Of a DNA stretch of 64,000 nt, positions 63,140-64,000 are shown piece by piece (within the stretch, counting starts at the first letter, position 1; each line of letters begins with the position of its first letter). The translations under genes were made by a program, and so were the position numbers. Source of the stretch: Paenibacillus sp. AN1007 (GTDB lineage: Bacteria > Bacillota > Bacilli > Paenibacillales > Paenibacillaceae); assembly GCF_040702995.1 (NCBI RefSeq), contig NZ_CP159992.1:4675501-4739500 (forward strand), read 5' to 3'. The notes under the pieces are model-generated. The model saw only the letters and a list, made by a program, of their open reading frames with translations, made no database searches and was not told the DNA's origin.

Positions 63140-63220
63140 GCTATGTAATCGGATTTGTGACAGAGGATGTTTCGTCAGCTCCTTGTTGAAAGGAATTCCT
63201 ATCTTCTTTGGTATGGATAT

Positions 63221-64000
63221 CTACGTATAGGTTCGAATGGACTTCAAGGTTGTCATTGCAATGATCCCCGTGGCAAGCAGCAGTAAACCTACGCCTTCCA
63301 ATACGGCCGCAGCTCCCCAGTGATCGGCAAAGATCGAGACCACTGTCAGGCCCAGGATCGGCGCTGTACTCGTAATGGTTCCAACGACACCGTAAACGCT
63401 GCCCTGCATCTCATCGGGTACGGCTGTACGCAGCATAATCTGGGTCAGCATCGTGCAGCAGGCAAACATGGCTCCTCCGCCCATAATAAGAGGAAGCGCC
63501 ATGAGAGGCGAGGATACATTGGCCAAGAGCACATAGACAGGCCCTAACACAAGCAGGCCAATAAAGACCCAGCGCCCGCGATGTTTCAATCTTTTTCCCG
63601 AAGCAATCAATACTCCTGATCCGATCATGTACCCCAGAGGAATACACGTCTCGATCAAACCAAATTGAACCGGATTTGCCTTCCATACGTTAACGGCCAT
63701 CACCTGTATGAGCATCATGGCGGCCATGAAAAACAGGAGCAGCAGCGGATTGAGCAGCACAATCGAACGAATGAGCGGACTGCGATAGATGTAAGCAAAC
63801 GAACTGCGCCACTCCTGTGCAAAAGATTTCGGTTCACTGCTGGCACGGATTACCTGTGGAAACTGCCCTGCCCGCAGCACACAGACTGCAGACAATAGGA
63901 AAGCTGCACCTGTAATCAGGATAGCGACAAAACCACCAAACGCTGCTACAGCGACCCCGGCAGCAGCCAAACCGCTGATACGAGCCAGGTTGTCCACCAG
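63221..64000 (-). CDS. MFS transporter, C-terminal part (partial)
   Basis: The frame is open to the right window edge, so the N-terminal part lies outside. The visible 259 residues contain about seven membrane spans (AVAAFGGFVAILITGAAFLL, SIVLLNPLLLLFFMAAMMLI, VDEMQGSVYGVVGTITSTAP-type late helices). It is of the macrolide-efflux-like (MefA/NreB) MFS group in pattern. Substrate unknown. Convergent with the CGTase gene. Confidence 0.8.
   Translation of the reverse strand: MVDNLARISGLAAAGVAVAAFGGFVAILITGAAFLLSAVCVLRAGQFPQVIRASSEPKSFAQEWRSSFAYIYRSPLIRSIVLLNPLLLLFFMAAMMLIQVMAVNVWKANPVQFGLIETCIPLGYMIGSGVLIASGKRLKHRGRWVFIGLLVLGPVYVLLANVSSPLMALPLIMGGGAMFACCTMLTQIMLRTAVPDEMQGSVYGVVGTITSTAPILGLTVVSIFADHWGAAAVLEGVGLLLLATGIIAMTTLKSIRTYT

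Overview
The window looks like a chromosomal stretch from a spore-forming Bacillota, most probably a Paenibacillus. The reasons are strong AGGAGG-type ribosome sites with GTG and TTG starts, collagen-like spore-surface genes ending in DUF4183 domains, WXG100-type (type VII secreted) polymorphic toxins, a cyclodextrin glucanotransferase, CcpA (cre) sites and Fur boxes. Species cannot be fixed from the sequence alone. Family assignments rest on motif reading, without database searches.

Region 1 (1-7.6 kb) has the start of a WXG100-type toxin, a C-terminally truncated phospholipase-D/helicase gene, and an ECF sigma / anti-sigma / secreted-protein operon present twice. In the second copy the sigma and anti-sigma genes have decayed and only the secreted product remains.

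Region 2 (7.6-27.4 kb, all minus strand) is an accessory island of at least six polymorphic toxin cassettes. Toxins share a nearly identical WXG100 plus linker N-terminus and carry different C-terminal toxic domains: nucleases, a deaminase and a possible metallopeptidase. Each is followed by unrelated immunity genes. The cassettes are interleaved with two repeats of a collagen-like gene, a DUF4183 gene and a membrane-anchored 220-residue gene, plus fragments of these. Degraded immunity genes, a chimeric toxin, a frameshifted toxin and reused terminators record repeated duplication and recombination.

Region 3 (27.4-35.9 kb) holds lipoproteins, a TIGR04222-like membrane protein, a 33-residue membrane peptide, an RCC1-repeat secreted protein and a large GH2 glycosidase under a perfect cre site.

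Region 4 (36-52.3 kb) is a Fur-controlled siderophore locus. Eight tightly packed minus-strand genes (ATP-grasp ligase, class III aminotransferase, MFS exporter, three IucA/IucC synthetases of which one is frameshifted, HpcH/HpaI aldolase, PLP decarboxylase) resemble the staphyloferrin B sbnD-H order. The visible L-Dap synthesis genes are missing and an aminotransferase and ATP-grasp enzyme are present instead. A four-gene ferric-siderophore ABC importer follows with its own Fur box.

Region 5 (52.6-64 kb) has an intracellular neopullulanase-type GH13 enzyme and a secreted CGTase, which share an unusual promoter/leader architecture. Between them is a translationally coupled three-gene operon (esterase, BtrH-like/acyl-carrier fusion, AMP-forming ligase) that looks like an uncharacterised small biosynthetic system. 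The window ends inside an MFS transporter gene.
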